The notes under the pieces: model-generated
The model's input: the letters and a program-made list of their open reading frames with translations, nothing else
The model's database searches: none
What the model was told of the DNA's origin: nothing
NCBI RefSeq assembly: GCF_014397115.1
Contig: NZ_CP060720.1
Span: 1,814,001-1,878,000 of the forward strand
Length of the DNA stretch: 64,000 bases
Direction: 5' to 3'
Source: Vagococcus carniphilus
GTDB taxonomy: Bacteria; Bacillota; Bacilli; Lactobacillales; Vagococcaceae
Translations under genes and position numbers: made by a program
In this document: positions 1 through 12,961 of the stretch, one piece after another
Position numbering within the stretch: position 1 is the stretch's first letter
Layout of the letters: each line of letters opens with the position of its first letter

Positions 1-617
1 TCGAATCCACCAATCGAATTAGTTAAACCTAAGAAAAACATAGATGCTTTTCCTTCATAAACCCCGTCATCATACTCTAATTTCATATCAATTGGTTTTA
101 CTCGTGGCAACATTTCAGCGCCCTTAACTAAATAAGCTAAGTAACCAAACACACTTTTTAACTGAGAAGGGACTTCGTAAGTTAATTCTGTTAAGTATCC
201 TCCTGCTCCAATATTCATAAAATAAGTATCGTTTGCTTTTCCAATATCTGATTTAATCGTTTGATTTTTAAGGATTACTTCTGCTGCACTCACTACATTA
301 TCTCTTGGGATATGGAGTGCTCTTGCAAAATCATTGGTTGTTCCTCCAGGAATGATAGCTAATTTTGGACGGTTTTCAAGTGGAGCGATACCATTAATAA
401 CCTCATTAATGGTACCGTCTCCTCCTGCTGCCACAATTAAATCAAAATCAGCTAAACCACAGCGTTCTGCTTCTTTTTTTGCTGAAAAAGGTTCTGGTGT
501 TGTTGCATAAGCACTGGACTCATAGCCAGCTTGCTCCATCACATTCAAAATGTCTGCCAAATTTTTTTTAAGTAATTCTTTACCCGATGTTGGATTATAA
601 ATTAGTCGTGCCTTCAT
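1..617 (-). CDS. dgkB: Diacylglycerol/lipid kinase (DgkB/YegS-like), 3' end outside window
   Basis: The reading frame starts at ATG 617-615 behind a GGAG ribosome site and runs off the left edge, so the C-terminus is missing. The visible 205 residues begin MKARLIYNPTSGKE and carry the nucleotide-binding signature AAGGDGTINEVINGI followed by IPGGTTNDFARAL, both diagnostic of the DAGK catalytic domain. In Firmicutes this enzyme phosphorylates diacylglycerol released by lipoteichoic acid synthesis so that it re-enters phospholipid synthesis as phosphatidic acid. It lies 23 bp downstream of gatB on the same strand and is probably the last gene of the gat operon, an arrangement known from related genera. 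The family is seen directly; the exact lipid substrate is inferred. Confidence 0.88.
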   Translation of the reverse strand, partial: MKARLIYNPTSGKELLKKNLADILNVMEQAGYESSAYATTPEPFSAKKEAERCGLADFDLIVAAGGDGTINEVINGIAPLENRPKLAIIPGGTTNDFARALHIPRDNVVSAAEVILKNQTIKSDIGKANDTYFMNIGAGGYLTELTYEVPSQLKSVFGYLAYLVKGAEMLPRVKPIDMKLEYDDGVYEGKASMFFLGLTNSIGGF

Positions 618-640
618 GGCCTTCTCCTTATCTAGAAGGA

Positions 641-2071
641 TTATCGTTTTGATAATTCTTCGTTCAATAGTTTATTAACAACCCCTGGGTTTGCCTTACC
701 TTTTGTCGCTTTCATAATTTGACCAACTAAGAAACCAACGGCTCTTCCTTTACCATTTTTAAAGTCTTCAATAGATTGCTCATTGTTATCAAGAATTTCG
801 TTAATAACTGGTAATAGTTGTGCTGGATCTGATAATTGAACCAAACCTTTTGCTTCAACCACTTCTTTTGCATCTCCACCGTTTTCAATTAACTCTTTAA
901 ACACTTTTTTAGCAATCTTAGAACTGATTGTTCCATCTGCAATTAAATTAATCATACCTGCTAAGTTGTTTGGTGTTAATTTAGTTTCTAATAACTCCAT
1001 TTTTTCACTGTTTAAATAAGCTGAAACTTCACCCATTAACCAGTTTGAAGCTTGTTTAGCATCAGCGCCTTCTTCTAGGGTTGCATTGAAGAAGTCTGAC
1101 ATATCTCTTGATAAAGTAAGTACCATCGCATCATATTCAGGTAAACCTAACTCTTCAACGTAACGCACACGACGAGCTGCTGGTAATTCAGGAATACTTT
1201 GACGTACCTCTTCTACCCACTCATCTGAAATTTCTAAATGAGGCACATCTGGTTCTGGGAAGTAACGGTAATCACTCATGCCTTCTTTAACACGCATTAG
1301 AATAGTTGATTTTGTTGTTTCATCATATCTTCTTGTTTCTTGTAAGATTTCGCCACCTGAAAGTAAAACTTTAGCTTGACGTTTTTCTTCATGGATTAGA
1401 CCCATTTTTACGTTACTTAATGAGTTTAAGTTTTTAAGTTCTGCTTTTGTCCCAAATTCTTCTTGGCCATATGGGCGAAGTGAAATGTTAGCGTCACAAC
1501 GCATTGAACCTTCTTCCATTTTCACATCACTAACACCTGAGAATTGAATAATTGAACGAATCGCCTCTAAATAAGCATAAGCTTCTTCAGGTGAGCGCAT
1601 ATCAGCTTCTGATACAATTTCGATTAAAGGTGTTCCTTGACGGTTTAAATCCACATAAGAATAGCCATCTGTTCCATGGATATTTTTACCTGCATCCTCT
1701 TCTAAATGGACACGTTCAATACCGATTTTTTTCTTTTTACCTTCAACTTCTATTTCAATCCAACCATCATGTCCAATTGGCTCATCTCCTTGAGAGATTT
1801 GATAAGCTTTTGGATTATCAGGATAGAAATAGTTCTTACGATCAAAATGAGTTGATTGAGAAATAGTACAATTTAAAGCTAACGCTGCTCTCATCCCATA
1901 TTCTAAAGCTCTTTTATTCATAACAGGTAAAACACCTGGCATACTAAAATCGACAACGTTTGTATTCGTATTAGGATCTGCACCAAAGTGAGCTGCAGAA
2001 GATGAGAAGATCTTAGAGTCAGTTTTTAACTCTACGTGAACCTCTAATCCGATAACTGTTTCAAAATTCAT
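641..2071 (-). CDS. gatB: Aspartyl/glutamyl-tRNA(Asn/Gln) amidotransferase subunit B
   Basis: This 476-residue protein opens with [14 protein letters not shown], the hallmark of GatB, and ends in a YqeY-like tail domain ([16 protein letters not shown]). GatB binds misacylated Glu-tRNA(Gln) or Asp-tRNA(Asn), activates the acyl group with ATP and receives ammonia from GatA, giving Gln-tRNA(Gln) in organisms that lack a separate glutaminyl-tRNA synthetase. The length is normal. Its ATG overlaps the TAA of gatA (TAATG), which points to translational coupling in gatC-gatA-gatB. Confidence 0.97.
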   Translation of the reverse strand: MNFETVIGLEVHVELKTDSKIFSSSAAHFGADPNTNTNVVDFSMPGVLPVMNKRALEYGMRAALALNCTISQSTHFDRKNYFYPDNPKAYQISQGDEPIGHDGWIEIEVEGKKKKIGIERVHLEEDAGKNIHGTDGYSYVDLNRQGTPLIEIVSEADMRSPEEAYAYLEAIRSIIQFSGVSDVKMEEGSMRCDANISLRPYGQEEFGTKAELKNLNSLSNVKMGLIHEEKRQAKVLLSGGEILQETRRYDETTKSTILMRVKEGMSDYRYFPEPDVPHLEISDEWVEEVRQSIPELPAARRVRYVEELGLPEYDAMVLTLSRDMSDFFNATLEEGADAKQASNWLMGEVSAYLNSEKMELLETKLTPNNLAGMINLIADGTISSKIAKKVFKELIENGGDAKEVVEAKGLVQLSDPAQLLPVINEILDNNEQSIEDFKNGKGRAVGFLVGQIMKATKGKANPGVVNKLLNEELSKR

Positions 2072-3540
2072 TAAGCATTACCTCCTAAAATAACTGGTTT
2101 CATTTTATGAAACTCTGTTGCACTCTCAAAAGCATGTGCTGCTTGATACATTTTTTCTTCTTCAAAATAGTTACCAATTAATTGTAGCCCAATTGGCATT
2201 CCTTCTGAAAAACCACATGGTAAACTCATTCCTGGAAGACCAGCTAAGTTAACAGGAATTGTTAAAACATCTCTCATGTATGCTGTAACTGGGTTGTCTT
2301 GGTCTGTTCCAAAATCATGAGCGATTGTTGGAGAAACAGGTCCTAAGATTAAATCATATTCAGAGAATACTTTTTTGAAATCTTCAATAATCAACGTCCT
2401 AACTTGTCCAGCTTTTTTAAAGTGGGCATCATAGAAACCTGAACTTAATGAGAATGTTCCTAACATGATACGACGTTTAACTTCGTCACCAAATCCTTCT
2501 GAACGAGATTTAACATAAACATCTTCTAAGTTTGTAATATCTTCTGAACGATAGCCATAACGAATACCATCAAAACGTTGTAAGTTTGATGATGCTTCTG
2601 ATGAGGCAATAATATAGTAAACTTGTACGCCATATTTTGAATGAGGCAAACTAACTTCTTCTACAGTAGCGCCTAACTTACGGAATGTCTCAATAGATTC
2701 TTCAATAGAAGCGCGAACTGCTGGGTCTACTCCTTCACCCATAAATTCTTTTGGTACACCAATTTTCATGCCTTTAATATCTTTTCCAATTAAAGAAGTA
2801 AAGTCAGGTACGTCTCTTTTAGCACTTGTACTATCATGAACATCATGACCACTAAGAGCACCTAAAACCATTGCATTATCTTCTACTGTTCGAGTCATTG
2901 GACCAATTTGATCAAGACTTGAAGCAAAAGCAATTAAACCATAACGAGAAATACGGCCATAAGTTGGTTTTAGTCCAACAATCCCGTTGTATGATGCTGG
3001 TTGGCGAATACTTCCACCTGTATCACTACCTAAAGAGACTGGAATTTGACCAGCTGCAACACTGGCTGCTGAACCACCTGAAGAACCTCCAGGAACTTTT
3101 TTGTCACTCCATGCATTTTTAGTTTTCTTGAAATAAGATGTTTCAGTTGATGAACCCATTGCAAATTCATCCATGTTTAATTTACCAACTGGAATCATGC
3201 CAGCATCATAAACCTTTGTCATAACTGTTGCATCATATGGTGGGTTAAAGTTGTATAACATTTTACTAGCAGCTGTTGTTAGTAAATCTTTCGTTACGAT
3301 ATTATCTTTAATACCAATTGGCACACCAGCTAATGGTTTATCACTATTTGGACCTTTTTCATCTAATTCTTTAGCAATTTCTAAAGATTTTTCTTCATTT
3401 AATGTAATGAAAGCATCAATTTGGCTTTCAGTATCTTTAATTCTATTGAATGAGTCTTTAACAACTTCTTCTACAGAAACTTCTTTCCCTTGAATTTTTG
3501 TTGATAATTCTTTCAGGCTTAATTCATATAATTCAGTCAT
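2071..3540 (-). CDS. gatA: Aspartyl/glutamyl-tRNA amidotransferase subunit A
   Basis: This 489-residue amidase-signature protein contains [10 protein letters not shown] with the catalytic lysine and [15 protein letters not shown] followed by [12 protein letters not shown] with the Ser-cisSer-Lys triad residues. GatA hydrolyses glutamine and channels ammonia to GatB. Start and stop overlap both neighbours by one base in the TAATG arrangement, so the three subunits are translated as a coupled unit with equal stoichiometry. The length and motifs are typical; no defect is visible. Confidence 0.97.
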   Translation of the reverse strand: MTELYELSLKELSTKIQGKEVSVEEVVKDSFNRIKDTESQIDAFITLNEEKSLEIAKELDEKGPNSDKPLAGVPIGIKDNIVTKDLLTTAASKMLYNFNPPYDATVMTKVYDAGMIPVGKLNMDEFAMGSSTETSYFKKTKNAWSDKKVPGGSSGGSAASVAAGQIPVSLGSDTGGSIRQPASYNGIVGLKPTYGRISRYGLIAFASSLDQIGPMTRTVEDNAMVLGALSGHDVHDSTSAKRDVPDFTSLIGKDIKGMKIGVPKEFMGEGVDPAVRASIEESIETFRKLGATVEEVSLPHSKYGVQVYYIIASSEASSNLQRFDGIRYGYRSEDITNLEDVYVKSRSEGFGDEVKRRIMLGTFSLSSGFYDAHFKKAGQVRTLIIEDFKKVFSEYDLILGPVSPTIAHDFGTDQDNPVTAYMRDVLTIPVNLAGLPGMSLPCGFSEGMPIGLQLIGNYFEEEKMYQAAHAFESATEFHKMKPVILGGNA

Positions 3541-3845
3541 TATGCTCCTGCCTCCCCATTATCCATAATCGCAGGAACTTTAATAAAGCCATCTTTAGAT
3601 TCTGGAACATTTTTCATTAATTCATCTCTTGTTTCACCTTGAATTACAACGTCTTCACGTAAAACAGTGATTTCAGCTGCTACGCTAGATGTAAAAGCAA
3701 CACCTGTTGTATCAACATTTTCCAATTCTTCTACCATCTCAATAATATTTCCCATTTGTTTAGTGAACATTTCTAATTCACTATCATCAAATGACAATTT
3801 TGAAAGGTTTGCAACGCGGTTTACTTCTTCTTTAGATATCGCCAT
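3540..3845 (-). CDS. gatC: Aspartyl/glutamyl-tRNA amidotransferase subunit C
   Basis: This 101-residue protein begins [17 protein letters not shown], the usual GatC helix, and ends with a [11 protein letters not shown]-type tail. GatC is the small scaffold that wraps around GatA and stabilises the GatAB complex. It is first in the gatCAB operon, with AAGGAG just upstream of its ATG. It is separated from the end of ligA by 53 bp that contain a possible promoter. Confidence 0.95.
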   Translation of the reverse strand: MAISKEEVNRVANLSKLSFDDSELEMFTKQMGNIIEMVEELENVDTTGVAFTSSVAAEITVLREDVVIQGETRDELMKNVPESKDGFIKVPAIMDNGEAGA

Positions 3846-3887
3846 ATTATATTTCGCTCCTTAATTTCCAATAATCATATCTCTTAC

Positions 3888-3893
3888 ATTATA
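3888..3893 (-). promoter_or_regulatory. Candidate -10 box for gatCAB
   Basis: The minus strand reads TATAAT here, between ligA and gatC, about 45 bp ahead of the gatC start. No good -35 hexamer is visible at 16-18 bp, so this is only a possible internal promoter; readthrough from pcrA-ligA is equally possible. Confidence 0.3.
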
Positions 3894-3898
3894 CTATT

Positions 3899-5923
<2,025 letters not shown>

Positions 5924-5934
5924 CTATCACTTCC

Positions 5935-8193
5935 TTAATCAACTTTTGTAATTGGAGCAAATGCTGCTAAAAGCCTTTTAATGCCTTGGCCTTCAAAAGC
6001 AATATCTAATTCTAAATCTTTGTTGTTTCCTGAAACTTTAACAACTGTTCCAACACCCCATTTTTTATGAGAGGCTTTATCTCCAGCTTTCCAAGCACTT
6101 GTTTCGCCACCTGTTTGAACTTTACTTGAAACGACTTTTGTTTCAGGTTGAATATAACTTGATCTTCGATTAGGTCTTTCTCCAATTGGTGTTTGTCGAA
6201 CTACTTTATTCTCCTGACCAAAACTTTCAATGACATTATCATCAATCTCCCCTAAGAAACGAGAAGGTCGATTGTATTGAGTACGACCATATAGTGTTCG
6301 ACTAAAAGCATTGGTTAAAAATAGTTTTTGTTCTGCACGTGTAATTCCCACGTAAGCTAATCGACGTTCTTCTTCTAACTCATCATTTTCAAGAAGTGCT
6401 CTTGATAATGGAAATACACCTTCTTCCATTCCCATTAAGAACACATAAGGAAATTCCAATCCTTTAGCCGCATGAAGTGTCATAAAAGTTACTTGTGTTT
6501 GTTCTTCTTCTAAGCCGTCAATATCAGATACTAAAGCTAAATCATTTAAGAATAAGGTTAATTTATTTGGACCTTCTTCTTCTGATTCTGATTCATCATT
6601 GTCATATTCTCCAGCTTCAAAACGTTTGTCGAACTCTTGAGTTACAGATAAAAACTCTTCTAAGTTTTCTAGTCTTGAATGAGCTTCTAGCGTGTTCTGG
6701 CGTTTAAGGTCATCGCGATAATCACTTTTTTCTAATACTTGCTCAACCAATTCAGTGACACTTAAGAACGGAATCATTTGCTTGAAGTCTTGCATCATGG
6801 CACCAAAACCAGCTAACTCATTACGTGCTTTTCCAGTAATATTAGTTAAATCAACATCAACTGCTGCTTGAAGCAATGACCACACATGAATATCAGCGAA
6901 ATCACGTAATTTCTGAACAGTACCAGGTCCGATACCGCGTTTTGGAACGTTCACAATTCGTTCAAAACTTAAAGAATCCATTTCATTTGAAATCACATTT
7001 AAATAAGCTAAAATATCACGAATTTCTTTACGGTCGTAGAATTTATGTCCACCGACCATTTTATAAGGAATATTAGACTTCAAGAAGGTCTCTTCAATCA
7101 CACGACTCATCGCGTTAGTACGATATAAGACACAAAAATCACCGTATTTTTTTCCTTCTTCAGCGACTATTTTTTGGATATTAGAAACAATAAATTGGGT
7201 TTCATCTCGCTCGTTTTCACCACGGAAATAAACAATTTTGTCCCCTTCATGATTATCCGTCCAAAGATTTTTTTTCTTACGATTATCGTTTTGTTCAATC
7301 ACACTGTTAGCTGCTTGTAAAATATTTTTAGTAGAACGATAGTTTTGCTCTAACAAAATCGTTTTAGCACTTGGATAATCCTTTTCAAAATCTAAAATAT
7401 TTTGCATGTCAGCTCCACGCCAACCATAAATACTTTGATCAGCATCCCCAACGACACATAGATTTTCAAAGCGTTTAGCTAACATATTAACTAAAGTGTA
7501 TTGAGCATGGTTTGTATCTTGATACTCATCAACATGAATATATTGAAATTTATTTTGATAATAGCTTAAAATATCTGGACTTGTTTTTAGTAAACGAATC
7601 GTTAGCATAATTAAGTCGTCAAAATCCATTGATTGATTTTGTCTTAACTCTTTTTGATAGCGTTTATAACAAGTTGCTACTACCTTTTCAAAGAAGCCTG
7701 TATATCTTTCTTCGTAAAGTTCTGGTGTTAACAACTCATTTTTTGCATTACTAATAGCACTAATCATACTTCTTGGATCATATTTTTTTGAATCAATATT
7801 TTCTTCTTTTAAAATACGTTTCATTAAAGTTAGTTGGTCGCTACTATCTAAAATCGTAAAGTTTCTATTATAACCAATAACATCAACATCACGGCGTAGC
7901 ATTCTAACACACATCGAGTGAAAGGTTGATACCCAAACATCTTCTCCACTAGGACCTAAGATATTTACCACACGGTCCTTCATCTCACGAGCTGCTTTAT
8001 TTGTAAAAGTAATGGCAAGAATGTTCCACGGATTTACATCTTTTTCATTGATGATATAAGCAATACGATGGGTCAAAACACGTGTTTTTCCACTACCTGC
8101 TCCAGCCATAAGTAAAAGCGGTCCCTGGGTATGCATTACCGCTTCTTTTTGTTTTTCATTTAAGCCTTGGATTAGACTATCTCTATTACTCAT
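5935..8193 (-). CDS. pcrA: ATP-dependent DNA helicase PcrA/UvrD
   Basis: This 752-residue SF1A helicase has Walker [13 protein letters not shown], the [10 protein letters not shown] motif Ia, [12 protein letters not shown] motif [12 protein letters not shown] motif III, LEQNYRS motif IV and a late [12 protein letters not shown]-type motif (here [12 protein letters not shown]). Its C-terminal Tudor-like tail ([17 protein letters not shown]) binds RNA polymerase in this family. PcrA is the essential UvrD-type helicase of Gram-positives, acting in repair, rolling-circle replication and removal of recombinase filaments. It is first in pcrA-ligA, with an extended -10 promoter upstream. Confidence 0.97.
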   Translation of the reverse strand: MSNRDSLIQGLNEKQKEAVMHTQGPLLLMAGAGSGKTRVLTHRIAYIINEKDVNPWNILAITFTNKAAREMKDRVVNILGPSGEDVWVSTFHSMCVRMLRRDVDVIGYNRNFTILDSSDQLTLMKRILKEENIDSKKYDPRSMISAISNAKNELLTPELYEERYTGFFEKVVATCYKRYQKELRQNQSMDFDDLIMLTIRLLKTSPDILSYYQNKFQYIHVDEYQDTNHAQYTLVNMLAKRFENLCVVGDADQSIYGWRGADMQNILDFEKDYPSAKTILLEQNYRSTKNILQAANSVIEQNDNRKKKNLWTDNHEGDKIVYFRGENERDETQFIVSNIQKIVAEEGKKYGDFCVLYRTNAMSRVIEETFLKSNIPYKMVGGHKFYDRKEIRDILAYLNVISNEMDSLSFERIVNVPKRGIGPGTVQKLRDFADIHVWSLLQAAVDVDLTNITGKARNELAGFGAMMQDFKQMIPFLSVTELVEQVLEKSDYRDDLKRQNTLEAHSRLENLEEFLSVTQEFDKRFEAGEYDNDESESEEEGPNKLTLFLNDLALVSDIDGLEEEQTQVTFMTLHAAKGLEFPYVFLMGMEEGVFPLSRALLENDELEEERRLAYVGITRAEQKLFLTNAFSRTLYGRTQYNRPSRFLGEIDDNVIESFGQENKVVRQTPIGERPNRRSSYIQPETKVVSSKVQTGGETSAWKAGDKASHKKWGVGTVVKVSGNNKDLELDIAFEGQGIKRLLAAFAPITKVD

Positions 8194-8228
8194 TATGTAC
8201 GAACACCCTTTCTTATCAAATCTTTTCC

Positions 8229-8237
8229 ATTATAGCA
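8229..8237 (-). promoter_or_regulatory. Extended -10 promoter of pcrA-ligA
   Basis: The minus strand reads TGCTATAAT, an ideal extended -10 element, 36 bp before the pcrA start. The -35 region is poor, as is common when the TG extension is present. Confidence 0.6.
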
Positions 8238-8325
8238 AAATTTCTGATAAATTTCTTTTAAAATGAGAAGAAATTCGAGATTTGATGGAATCCTTTTGTA
8301 TTATTTAAAGTAGATTCAAAACATC

Positions 8326-8358
8326 AAAAAAGAGATTGGAATTTTCACTCCAACCTCT
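8326..8358 (-). terminator. Rho-independent terminator after typA
   Basis: Arms 8331-8340 and 8349-8358 form a 10-bp stem with one G-U pair, followed on the minus strand by a T run. It lies 12 bp beyond the typA stop and separates typA from pcrA. Confidence 0.8.
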
Positions 8359-8369
8359 AACATTGATTT

Positions 8370-10211
8370 TTAGTTATCTGCTGTTTTTTTACGTTTAGCT
8401 GCTTTTTCACGTTCAGCTTTATTTAAAATTTGTTTTCTTAAACGGATACTTTCTGGTGTTACTTCACAATACTCGTCATCATTTAAGAATTGTAATGATT
8501 CTTCTAATGAAAGAATTTTTGGTTTTTTGATAACTGAAGTTTGGTCTTTATTAGCAGAACGAACGTTAGTCATTTGTTTTGCTTTAGTGATGTTAACACC
8601 TAAGTCATTTTCACGACTATTTTGTCCAACAATCATTCCTTCATAAACTTCAGTACCTGGTTCAACATAAACAGTTCCACGTTCTTCAATACTCATGATA
8701 CTGTATGTTGTTGCTTTACCTTGGTCAATTGACACAAGAGCTCCATTACGACGACCACTAACTAAACCAGAAATAACTGGTAAGTAAGAATCGAATGTAT
8801 GGTTCATAATACCATAGCCACGTGTTAATGACATGAATTCAGTTGAGTAACCAATTAATCCTCTAGCAGGTGCTAAGAAAATCAAACGAACTTGGCCGTT
8901 ACCTGAGTTGATCATATCTTGCATTTCAGCTTTACGTTGACCTAATGATTCAATAACGCCACCCATATATTCTTCAGGAGTGTCGATTTGAACTTTTTCA
9001 AATGGCTCACATAAAACGCCATCTACTTCACGGTAGATAACTGTTGGACGTGATACTTGAAGTTCAAAACCTTCACGACGCATGTTTTCAATTAAAATAG
9101 ATAAATGTAATTCCCCACGTCCTGAAACTGTCCATCTATCAGGAGAGCCAGCTTCTTCAACTTTAAGAGATACATCTGTTTGTAATTGGTTTAATAAACG
9201 TTCTTCAATTTTTCTAGCTGTTACAAACTTACCTTCGCGACCTGCAAATGGTGAGTTGTTAACTAAGAAAGTCATTTGAAGAGTTGGCTCATCAATATGT
9301 AAGATTGGTAAAGCATCTTGATGATCAACAGGTGTAACTGTTTCCCCAACGAAGATATCTTCCATACCAGAAACAGCAATTAAATCTCCGGCTTTAGCTT
9401 CTTGGATTTCAACTCGGTCTAAACCGAAGAAACCTAATAATTTAGTGACTCTAAATTTCTTCACTTCTCCATCAAGTTTCATTAAAGCAACTTGATCCCC
9501 TACTTTAATTGTTCCACGGAAGACACGACCAATTCCGATACGTCCAACGTAATCACTATAATCTAATAGGGATACTTGGAATTGTAATGGTTCTTCACTA
9601 TTATCTACAGGAGCTGGGATGTGTTCTAAGATAGCATCATACACATAATCCATTGTGTTTTCTTGATCACTTGGATCATCTGATAAACTAGTTGTTCCAT
9701 TAACTGCTGAAGCATAGACAACTGGGAATTCCAATTGGTCATCATCTGCACCTAATTCAATCAATAATTCTAATACTTCATCCACTACTTCAGCTGGACG
9801 AGCAGTTGCTTTATCGATTTTGTTAACAACTACGATTGGTGTTAATTTTTGTTCTAAGGCTTTCTTCAACACGAAACGTGTTTGAGGCATTGTACCTTCA
9901 TAGGCATCAACTACCAAGATAACCCCATCAACCATTTTCATGATACGCTCAACTTCTCCACCAAAGTCCGCATGTCCTGGTGTATCCAAGATGTTGATGT
10001 GCTTATCTTTATAGTTGATAGCTGTATTTTTAGCTAAAATTGTAATACCACGTTCTTTTTCAATATCACCTGAATCCATGGCTCTTTCTTGAACCTGTGT
10101 ATGGCTATCAAATGTATTTGATTGTTTTAACAACTCGTCAACTAGGGTTGTTTTACCGTGGTCAACGTGGGCAATAATTGCCACATTACGAATATCTTCT
10201 CTTAATTTCAC
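8370..10211 (-). CDS. typA: Ribosome-associated translational GTPase TypA/BipA
   Basis: This 613-residue protein begins with G1 [16 protein letters not shown]3 [14 protein letters not shown] and G4 NKIDK. EF-G-like domains II, III and V follow, then the BipA-specific C-terminal domain ([25 protein letters not shown] is read within it, in shorter blocks). TypA supports 50S assembly and growth under stress or cold. The start is GTG at 10211 with GAGGAG about 9 bases upstream. It is a single-gene unit bounded by its own promoter and terminator. Confidence 0.96.
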   Translation of the reverse strand: MKLREDIRNVAIIAHVDHGKTTLVDELLKQSNTFDSHTQVQERAMDSGDIEKERGITILAKNTAINYKDKHINILDTPGHADFGGEVERIMKMVDGVILVVDAYEGTMPQTRFVLKKALEQKLTPIVVVNKIDKATARPAEVVDEVLELLIELGADDDQLEFPVVYASAVNGTTSLSDDPSDQENTMDYVYDAILEHIPAPVDNSEEPLQFQVSLLDYSDYVGRIGIGRVFRGTIKVGDQVALMKLDGEVKKFRVTKLLGFFGLDRVEIQEAKAGDLIAVSGMEDIFVGETVTPVDHQDALPILHIDEPTLQMTFLVNNSPFAGREGKFVTARKIEERLLNQLQTDVSLKVEEAGSPDRWTVSGRGELHLSILIENMRREGFELQVSRPTVIYREVDGVLCEPFEKVQIDTPEEYMGGVIESLGQRKAEMQDMINSGNGQVRLIFLAPARGLIGYSTEFMSLTRGYGIMNHTFDSYLPVISGLVSGRRNGALVSIDQGKATTYSIMSIEERGTVYVEPGTEVYEGMIVGQNSRENDLGVNITKAKQMTNVRSANKDQTSVIKKPKILSLEESLQFLNDDEYCEVTPESIRLRKQILNKAEREKAAKRKKTADN

Positions 10212-10280
10212 TATTATAGACTCTCCTCACTCTATTAAAACAAAAGACGAACCCTGTTCGCCTAATTTTTCCGACTGTTT

Positions 10281-10289
10281 ATTATAACA
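10281..10289 (-). promoter_or_regulatory. Extended -10 promoter of typA
   Basis: The minus strand reads TGTTATAAT about 70 bp ahead of the typA GTG start. A T-rich stretch takes the place of the -35 box, without a clear hexamer. Confidence 0.55.
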
Positions 10290-10302
10290 AAAAAAACGAC
10301 TG

Positions 10303-10338
10303 AAAAAAAGTGAAAAGTTTTCAAATTAACACTTTTTT
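10303..10338 (-). terminator. Probable terminator after the IMPase gene
   Basis: An inverted repeat pairs AAAAAAGTG near 10304-10312 with CACTTTTTT at 10330-10338. It ends in T tracts on both strands, so it could terminate on the minus strand after the 10349 gene. The loop is long (17 bases) and the structure directly abuts the typA promoter. Confidence 0.45.
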
Positions 10339-10348
10339 ATAAAAAAAC

Positions 10349-11113
10349 TTACTTTTTAAAAATGTCAGCGTATGTTTTCTCTGTTGCGATAACAAAATAC
10401 TGCCTACCATCCAAAATACTATACGGACTTCCATCAAACTTAGAACTTATTAAACCTAATGGCTCACTTAATGCGATTCCTGCAGCAAAATCCCAAGGAG
10501 CTAAATTAGAAATATAAGCATTTTGTTTGCCTCGAATCACGTTTAAGAAATCTAGTCCGGCACATCCTAACATTCTAATACCAACTGCTTTTAATGCAAT
10601 GTCTTGAGCGTTTAACGTATTTCTAGCAAACATACCACCGTTAACGCCAATTAAACCATCACGCAAGCCAATATTTTCAACAGGTGCAAGTAATTCACCA
10701 TTTAGGAAGACACCAGTTTCTTTTCCACCATAAGCAAACTCATCTTTAATGACATCATAGATAAAACCTAAGACAGGTTCATTATCCTCAAAAATGCCAA
10801 TCATGATACAAAAATTCTCTTGTTGCTTAACAAAATTCAACGTGCCATCAATTGGATCAATAATCCAAATACGACCTGATGTACTAGTTAAAGAATCTCC
10901 TAAACCTTCTTCTCCTAGAATTAAATCATCAGGATAAGCTTTACGAATTTTTTCAACTAAAAAGAGCTCTGTTTCTTTATCCACATTAGTCACTAAGTCA
11001 TGTCGATTGCTTTTTTCTTCTACTAAAACAGGTGATTTCAGTTTCTCTTTAACGTCCTCAGCAGCCTCATTTACCCAAGAAACAACTTGATCCATTAATT
11101 CCAATCTTGTCAT
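10349..11113 (-). CDS. Inositol monophosphatase family protein
   Basis: This 254-residue protein carries the metal-binding motifs of the family: GEEGLG near residue 68, IIDPIDGTLNFV near residue 85 and the late LAPWDFAAGIAL. Such enzymes are Li+-sensitive Mg2+-dependent phosphatases that act on inositol phosphates, fructose-1,6-bisphosphate, NADP or PAP in different bacteria, so the substrate cannot be named here. The start ATG overlaps the stop of the UPF0223 gene by four bases (ATGA) and has its own AGAAAGGA site, so the two genes are coupled. This pairing is common in Bacilli. Confidence 0.88.
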   Translation of the reverse strand: MTRLELMDQVVSWVNEAAEDVKEKLKSPVLVEEKSNRHDLVTNVDKETELFLVEKIRKAYPDDLILGEEGLGDSLTSTSGRIWIIDPIDGTLNFVKQQENFCIMIGIFEDNEPVLGFIYDVIKDEFAYGGKETGVFLNGELLAPVENIGLRDGLIGVNGGMFARNTLNAQDIALKAVGIRMLGCAGLDFLNVIRGKQNAYISNLAPWDFAAGIALSEPLGLISSKFDGSPYSILDGRQYFVIATEKTYADIFKK

Positions 11114-11397
11114 TTAACAAAATCCTTTCTGTTTAACCAGCCAGTTTTTTGAAGCTTGGCTTGTTTCACCACACGGTACAATGAAAAACCAGACAACTCT
11201 TCAAACTCATTACCTAATTGTCTTTCTTCGCCAATGCTTTTTACTACTTGTTTAAATTCTTGATAAACAGCTAAAAAGCTTTCTGCATCAACTTTTTTCT
11301 CATAAACTTCTTCCAGTTTACTCCACATATTAACCACAATAATTAACTCTTCTGTTGTCCATTCTGGATTCAGTGGGTAACTATAATTTTCTGTCAT
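11110..11397 (-). CDS. UPF0223 family protein (YktA-like)
   Basis: This 95-residue protein begins YSYPLNPEWTTEELI, and a YxxFKxVVKSIGEE-type segment and SGFSLYRVVKQAK follow; both are typical of UPF0223. The family is small, helical and of unknown function. It is upstream of and overlaps the inositol-monophosphatase gene. GAGGATGATAAC precedes the ATG. I see no catalytic motif. Confidence 0.8.
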   Translation of the reverse strand: MTENYSYPLNPEWTTEELIIVVNMWSKLEEVYEKKVDAESFLAVYQEFKQVVKSIGEERQLGNEFEELSGFSLYRVVKQAKLQKTGWLNRKDFVK

Positions 11398-11478
11398 GTT
11401 ATCATCCTCAATTTTTCTATCTTCTAAAGTGTATCAAAAAAAAACAGTTTGGTATAGTCTAACAACTATTAAGACGTG

Positions 11479-11519
11479 AAAAAAGACAAAGATAAAGGAA
11501 ATCACTCTATCTTTGCCTT
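11479..11519 (-). terminator. Terminator after the two-component operon
   Basis: Arms 11483-11494 and 11508-11519 make a 12-bp stem (one G-U) followed by a TTTTTT run on the minus strand, directly after the histidine kinase stop. Confidence 0.85.
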
Positions 11520-11530
11520 CTAAATTGTTG

Positions 11531-12961
11531 TTATTCTTCTGGCAATTGATCTGGGAAACTGATTGTAAAAGTTGTCCCTACGTTTACTTCACTTTCAACT
11601 TTAATCGAGCCGCCGTGTAGTCTAACCAATTGATCCACAATGGATAAACCTAAACCAGATTCACCATATTTTGTATTTTTTCTTGATGGATCTGCCTTGT
11701 AGTATCGGTCCCAAACATTTTTCACTTGGTCTTCAGTCATTCCAATTCCAGTGTCTGAAACACTCACAATTGTTTCCATATAACCTCTTGTCACATTCAA
11801 TCTAATTTGTCCATCTTCAGTAAATTGAATAGCATTGGTGATGATATTAACCATTACCTGAACAAAACGGTCATAATCAGCATAAATTTCAACTTCTTCT
11901 GTTGTTTCCAAAATCAGTTCATTATTTTTATCAGCTGCTTTACCACCAAGTTGATCAACTAATGTTTCTAAAATTTCTGTCGCATTTAACTTTTGGACAG
12001 CAATGCTAATTTGATTGGTCAAGATTTTCTCATAATCTAGATTTTCATTGACTAAACGAATTAAGCGTCTCGTTTCATTTTGCATTAAGTTAATACATTT
12101 ATCTTTTTGATTTTCAGGTATCGCATTATAAGCAAGACCTTCAAGTAAGCCATTGATCGTAGTCAACGGTGTTCTCATCTCATGAGCCACATCTGCCATA
12201 AAGTTACGACGTCTTTCTTCTTGTCGTTCAATTTCTATGTGAGATTCTTTAAGTGCTCCAGCCATCTGATTAAAATCTTGAGCCAAATCATCAAGCTCGT
12301 CATTATTTTTGACTTCCAAATGGACATCAAAATTACCTTCAGCAATTTGAGTGGTTGCTTTACGCATGCGACTAATTCGGTTTACTTGGAATTTCGCTAA
12401 AATATAGCTAATAATTAACGCTATAATGGTCGAAATAACAAATCCTTTGAATAAATTCTGCGTTAAAGAACTAACGCTTTTCTCTATATTACTACTTGGT
12501 TGCCACACAATTAATGCCCCTTCATACTCTAGCATAGGAGCAGAAAATAAAGGTTGAACAAACATAGCAATAGTCGTTTTTTTATGGTCAAGTGTATTCA
12601 CAACCGTTTTTTGAATGGAGTTTCCTTTTTTTAATTCTTTTAACTCTTCGTTAGAAATGATGTTCTCTGCACTTTGAACTTCTTTTGACGGTGGATACGT
12701 AACAATCCGTCTTTCATCCAATAAATAGAAACCAACATTTTGATTTTTAACAATCGCATGAGCTGTATCAAGGGATTCTTTAATCGACCAATTCTGCTCA
12801 GTCATATTATCAATGACGGTTGTCGAGTATCCCTTTAACTGCTTATAAGTTGTTTCCTTAACAGTTGTTTTAGTAATTTGCGTGAAGGCTACACCGAAAA
12901 TGAAAAGTACAGTCAAAATAATAGCGAAGAACGCAATCATTTGTTGAAGTAAATAACGCAT
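11531..12961 (-). CDS. Sensor histidine kinase
   Basis: This 476-residue membrane kinase has TM1 at about residues 5-27, an extracytoplasmic sensor region at 28-170 and TM2 at about 172-190. A HAMP domain, a HisKA box with phosphorylated His260 in DVAHEMRTPLTTI, and a HATPase domain with N box (NIITNAIQF), G1 (SDTGIGM) and G2 (GESGLGLSI) follow. It should phosphorylate the adjacent OmpR-type regulator, whose stop overlaps its start as TAATG. The stimulus is not evident from the sequence. The ResE/LisK/BaeS-like layout is common and does not justify a specific name. Confidence 0.92.
   Translation of the reverse strand: MRYLLQQMIAFFAIILTVLFIFGVAFTQITKTTVKETTYKQLKGYSTTVIDNMTEQNWSIKESLDTAHAIVKNQNVGFYLLDERRIVTYPPSKEVQSAENIISNEELKELKKGNSIQKTVVNTLDHKKTTIAMFVQPLFSAPMLEYEGALIVWQPSSNIEKSVSSLTQNLFKGFVISTIIALIISYILAKFQVNRISRMRKATTQIAEGNFDVHLEVKNNDELDDLAQDFNQMAGALKESHIEIERQEERRRNFMADVAHEMRTPLTTINGLLEGLAYNAIPENQKDKCINLMQNETRRLIRLVNENLDYEKILTNQISIAVQKLNATEILETLVDQLGGKAADKNNELILETTEEVEIYADYDRFVQVMVNIITNAIQFTEDGQIRLNVTRGYMETIVSVSDTGIGMTEDQVKNVWDRYYKADPSRKNTKYGESGLGLSIVDQLVRLHGGSIKVESEVNVGTTFTISFPDQLPEE

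Noticed and set aside
2871-3122. Plus-strand open frames opposite gatA, gatB, pcrA and the fab genes
   Set aside because: They have no ribosome sites or recognisable domains and are antisense shadows of conserved genes.
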